Below are positions 61,481-64,000 of a DNA stretch of 64,000 bases, in pieces (positions within the stretch are counted from its first letter, which is position 1; each line of letters begins with the position of its first letter). The stretch is taken from the NCBI RefSeq assembly GCF_001514195.1, contig NZ_KQ948734.1:774462-838461 (forward strand). The letters are read 5' to 3'. The DNA is from Streptomyces griseorubiginosus. GTDB lineage: Bacteria > Actinomycetota > Actinomycetes > Streptomycetales > Streptomycetaceae. Position numbers and translations under genes: made by a program. The notes beneath the pieces were generated by a model. The model saw nothing but the letters and a program-made list of their open reading frames with translations. It searched no databases and was not told the DNA's origin.

Positions 61481-62720
61481 GCGCCCTCCAGGTCCCAGCA
61501 GGCCGTGGTGCGGTTGCCTTGCGGCACGACTCCTCCGACGACCCTTGCACTGCCATTGTCTCGTGTGCAGCCTCCTCCTTGGAGGTGTGTTCTCCCTTAC
61601 CTTTCTCCGCGGCCCCGCACGGGCATGCCGCATGCGGCCACACCGGCCGTGCGTGCCAGTTCAGGCCGGGCAGCGAGACCTCCCAGCGGGCACCGGCGCT
61701 CGACGGGACCCGGCCGTCCAGGAAGGCGAGGGCGTGCGCGGCCGCCAGCCCCGCGACGGTGGTGGCCAGCGCCAGGTCGCAGGGGCGGGCCGACCGGGGC
61801 CCGCTGCCCGAGCGCCACTGGGCCACCAGTCGCGGCCAGACCTCGTCCCGGTCGGTCCGCGTCTCGTGCAGACAGCCCGCACAGCCCGTCTCGCCCGGAA
61901 GGACGAAGGGGCCGACCACCCCGGTCGCCTCGACCACACCCGCGTACAGATGCGGTGTCCCGGACCGGACCAGGGGTTCGGCCACCGCCATGGCGGGAGC
62001 GTGCACGTCGACGTCGTCGCGCGGGGCGAGGACCACCAGGGAGAAACCGGGGTCCTCCCCTCCTGCCGCGGTCCGGGAGGCGCGGCGCGGCGGGCGGCCG
62101 GGAGCCGCCGCGGACACCGCCCGGCGTGCGGCCGTGTCCCTGCGCTCGCCGACGGAGGCGGCGGGCAGCCCGCCCGGCGCCACGTCCCCCGGCTCGACCC
62201 GGCCCCAGTCCCGCACGTCCACCTCTCCCACGCCGGCGCCCGAGAGCAGTGCGGCCAGCACCGCGCCCACCCGGCCGGCGCCTCTGACCTGCACACGCAG
62301 TGAGCGGCGGGCGGACAGGAGGCTGATCGCGTCATCCGGTCCTGACGTGGTCAGGGAGAGGGACGCCAGGTCGGGCGCCAGCCGGTCCATGACCTCCTTC
62401 TTCCCGCGCAGCGCGTCCGCGGCCGGTCCGCCGCCCTTCGCGTCCTCCACGAGCCCGGCCCGGGCGAGCCGGTCCACGAGCGCGTCGACATGACCCTCGG
62501 GAAGATCCATTCCGCGTGCCTCCTCCCGCAGCAGCGCGAGGCCGCGCGTGCCGTTGAGCAGATCCAGGAAGTCGCCCGTCGCCTGGTCCATCGGGCCCAG
62601 CGTCATCGCGTGCGCCGGGGTCATCCCGAACTGCACCGTGTTCAGATCGCGCCAGCCGCGCCGCAGCGCGGGCTTCATCCGCGGAACCATGGCGTGTGCC
62701 GGCGGAACCACTGCTTCCAT
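61473..62720 (-). CDS. ThiF/E1-like (TOMM-cyclase-type) protein
   Basis: This 415-residue protein has an N-terminal RRE/winged region (PALRRGWRDLNTVQFGMTPAH, VDALVDRLARAGLVED), a Rossmann-like E1 domain (RVQVRGAGRVGAVLAALL) without an obvious complete ATP-binding set, and zinc ligands CAGC plus CPCG near the C-terminus. Such proteins are often called TOMM-precursor-binding or ThiF-like. The remaining C-terminal 40 residues overlap the ABC1 gene's region. ATG at 62720 was chosen; ATG at 62873 would add 51 codons that include an 8-codon repeat. It is the first gene of an operon with the ABC1 kinase. Confidence 0.78.
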   Translation of the reverse strand: MEAVVPPAHAMVPRMKPALRRGWRDLNTVQFGMTPAHAMTLGPMDQATGDFLDLLNGTRGLALLREEARGMDLPEGHVDALVDRLARAGLVEDAKGGGPAADALRGKKEVMDRLAPDLASLSLTTSGPDDAISLLSARRSLRVQVRGAGRVGAVLAALLSGAGVGEVDVRDWGRVEPGDVAPGGLPAASVGERRDTAARRAVSAAAPGRPPRRASRTAAGGEDPGFSLVVLAPRDDVDVHAPAMAVAEPLVRSGTPHLYAGVVEATGVVGPFVLPGETGCAGCLHETRTDRDEVWPRLVAQWRSGSGPRSARPCDLALATTVAGLAAAHALAFLDGRVPSSAGARWEVSLPGLNWHARPVWPHAACPCGAAEKGKGEHTSKEEAAHETMAVQGSSEESCRKATAPRPAGTWRAHV

Positions 62721-62753
62721 GACAGGCCCCCGTAGCCCTCGTAGAACATCCCC

Positions 62754-62825
62754 GTCCGCCACCCGAATCCGGCGACGGTCCGCCACCGGAACCAGCCGAC
62801 GGTCCGCCGTCGAAGCCCGGCGACG
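62754..62825. repeat. Three 24-bp tandem repeats upstream of the ThiF-like gene
   Basis: Copies start at 62754, 62778 and 62802 with a GTCCGCC opening and GCGACG/GCCGACG ending; a fourth is degenerate. Period equals 8 codons in the minus-strand frame (VADRRRIR-like units), so an extended protein cannot be excluded. Confidence 0.75.
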
Positions 62826-62998
62826 CTCGGCCGCGGTCCCGGCGGCGGTGCCAGCATGCCCCGAGCCGGACATCACGTGCCGAAAGTTGTCCACAGGTGA
62901 GGGCTGTTCGTCGTACAAATCAGACGCTTGGAGGGGGATCGGAACCGAACCGTCCCGGAGTCGGGACTTCCCCCGTGTGCAGCGGGTAACGTCAGGGC

Positions 62999-63595
62999 GT
63001 GCCCGCCGATCCACTGCACAGCGCCGGAACGCCACAGCGCAGCACGACGAGCCAGCCGCCGAGCGGCTCGGGGGCGAGCGCGATCGAGGTACGCAGGAGC
63101 AGCCGCCGACGCCGGACGGTCTCCGCGTACCGCGAGGGCGATCGCACCGTCGTGCTCATCCCTGCCCGGATGTCCGAGGCCGAGGAGCAGCGCTGGGTCA
63201 GCGTCATGCTCGACAAGCTGGCCGCGCAGGAAAGCAAACGGGTGCTCGGGGACGCCGAGCTGTCCGAGCGGGCGCAGCGGCTGTCGGCGCAGTACTTCGA
63301 CGGCCGGGCCCGGCCCGCCTCGGTGCGCTGGGTCACCAACCAGAACACGCGCTGGGGCTCCTGCACCCCGTCCGAGGGCAGCATCCGGCTGTCGCACCGG
63401 CTCCAGGGGATGCCGGAGTACGTCGTCGACTACGTCCTGCTCCACGAGCTGGCGCATCTGCTCGTACCCGGTCACGGGCCCCGGTTCTGGCGGCTGCTGG
63501 AGGCGTATCCGCGCACCGAGCGGGCCAAGGGCTATCTCGAGGGCGTGGTGGCCGCCGACCGGTTGCCGCACCTGCCGCCCGGGCGCGGAGAGTGA
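62999..63595 (+). CDS. YgjP/SprT-type metallopeptidase
   Basis: This 198-residue protein matches the YgjP-like (DUF45) metallopeptidase family: VEVRRSSRR-type basic start (EVRRSSRRRR), RWVTNQNTRWGSC, RLSHRLQGMPEYVVDYVLLHELAH and LVPGHGPRFW. The zinc site HELAH followed by H-x-x-FW is complete, near residue 148. The biological substrate is unknown. GTG at 62999 is chosen; the first 30 residues are low-complexity and a later start is possible. It is transcribed divergently from the ThiF-like operon and lies just before the TerD-family gene. Confidence 0.88.
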   Translation: MPADPLHSAGTPQRSTTSQPPSGSGASAIEVRRSSRRRRTVSAYREGDRTVVLIPARMSEAEEQRWVSVMLDKLAAQESKRVLGDAELSERAQRLSAQYFDGRARPASVRWVTNQNTRWGSCTPSEGSIRLSHRLQGMPEYVVDYVLLHELAHLLVPGHGPRFWRLLEAYPRTERAKGYLEGVVAADRLPHLPPGRGE

Positions 63596-63710
63596 CGGTC
63601 GACCCGAACGGGTTTTTGTACCGGATCCGTACCGGCTTGAGCCGGTGTCCGAATTTGCCGTTAGCCTGTCGCGACGCACTCGCATTCGGGATGGGGGACG
63701 GTCGTAACGC

Positions 63711-64000
63711 ATGGCCAGGGAATTCCAGCGCGGCCACAAGGCCAAGATCAGTGACCTGACCGCGGGCACGGATCTGTACGTAGGTGTACAGATCTCCGGC
63801 CCCGGACTGACCTTCGACATCAGCTGCTTCGGCCTCGACGCCGACGAACGGCTCTCCGACGACCGGTACTTCATCTTCTTCAACCAGCCCAAGTCCCCCG
63901 AGGACTCCATCCAGCTCCTGGGGGCGCAGTCGGGCGACACGGAGTCGTTCCGGGTCACTCTCGACCAGATTCCGTCGCAGATCCAGAAGTTGTCGTTCAC
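63711..64000 (+). CDS. TerD-family protein (3' end outside window)
   Basis: The first 96 residues are visible and the frame is open at the window end. MAREFQRGHKAKISDLTAG then YVGVQISGPGLTFDISCFGLDADERLSDD matches the TerD/TerZ domain, with its Asp-rich calcium-binding segment (DISCFGLDADERLSDD), NQPKSPEDS, and FRVTLDQIP. Family members act in tellurite/stress resistance and, in Streptomyces, in calcium-related differentiation. ATG at 63711 has GGGGGA about 12 bases upstream. The region 63596-63710 contains only a weak hairpin with T tract. Confidence 0.88.
   Translation, partial: MAREFQRGHKAKISDLTAGTDLYVGVQISGPGLTFDISCFGLDADERLSDDRYFIFFNQPKSPEDSIQLLGAQSGDTESFRVTLDQIPSQIQKLSF

Overview
The window is a high-GC actinobacterial chromosome segment, almost certainly from Streptomyces. 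The evidence is the very high G+C content, frequent GTG starts, and short intergenic gaps. Family content agrees: WblC, DUF3107, DUF6758, DUF3152, DUF1003, SlpD/SlpE-like peptidases and an AdnAB recombination nuclease. I see no tRNA, rRNA, CRISPR array, insertion sequence or prophage. Most of it reads as conserved chromosomal core with a few accessory islets.

Layout, left to right. (1) 1-3402: the 3' part of an Rhs/YD-repeat polymorphic toxin with a HINT self-cleavage domain and an unassigned C-terminal toxin, followed by an overlapping candidate immunity gene and a strong terminator. (2) 3.7-9.4 kb: Mrp/NBP35 Fe-S carrier, DUF1003 membrane protein, soluble MgtE-N/CBS protein, a lipoprotein, an unknown protein and a CorA-type channel. 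(3) 9.9-16.6 kb: SUFU-family protein, MFS exporter, DUF6758, PHP phosphoesterase, MarC-like protein, NYN nuclease-fold protein and a hydrolase. (4) 16.7-25.9 kb: a DEAD-box RNA helicase with a huge repetitive basic tail, a ferritin-like protein, DUF3107, a TetR regulator, a hydrolase and a DUF3152 protease-like protein. Intergenic tandem repeats lie around this part. (5) 25.9-31.8 kb: a peptide-type ABC importer operon preceded by a 31-codon near-leaderless ORF and an intrinsic terminator, which is attenuator architecture. (6) 32.0-37.3 kb: a four-gene set (PelF-like glycosyltransferase, polytopic membrane protein, sugar-nucleotide epimerase, spherulin-4-type glycosidase fold) that looks like a Pel/galactosaminogalactan-type exopolysaccharide locus. 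(7) 37.4-45.3 kb: MoeZ, two tandem lipoprotein tripeptidyl-peptidase paralogues, a giant flippase/pseudokinase membrane protein and an alkyltransferase-like protein. (8) 45.5-64 kb: adnA, adnB, an M20 peptidase, nudC, a decayed methyltransferase, mycoredoxin, uvrD2, the wblC leader and wblC, a zinc-ribbon protein, an ABC1 kinase, a ThiF-like protein, a YgjP-type metallopeptidase and the start of a TerD gene. This last block has the same gene set as the mycobacterial adnAB-nudC-mrx1-uvrD2-whiB7-ABC1 region.

The genes suggest several functional themes. DNA break processing and repair: AdnAB, UvrD2, alkyltransferase-like protein. Redox and antibiotic-stress response: mycoredoxin with a textbook SigR promoter, and WblC with a WhiB7-type promoter, uORF and terminator. 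Extracellular polysaccharide: the Pel-like locus. Peptide acquisition and turnover: the ABC importer, the tripeptidyl peptidases and the M20 peptidase. Several proteins carry in-frame tandem-repeat insertions (DEAD-box tail, ABC linker, PelF-like protein, its membrane partner, DUF3152 protein, AdnA), and several intergenic gaps carry unrelated 20-, 24-, 33- and 44-bp tandem repeats. All functional calls come from reading motifs and context; no database search was run.
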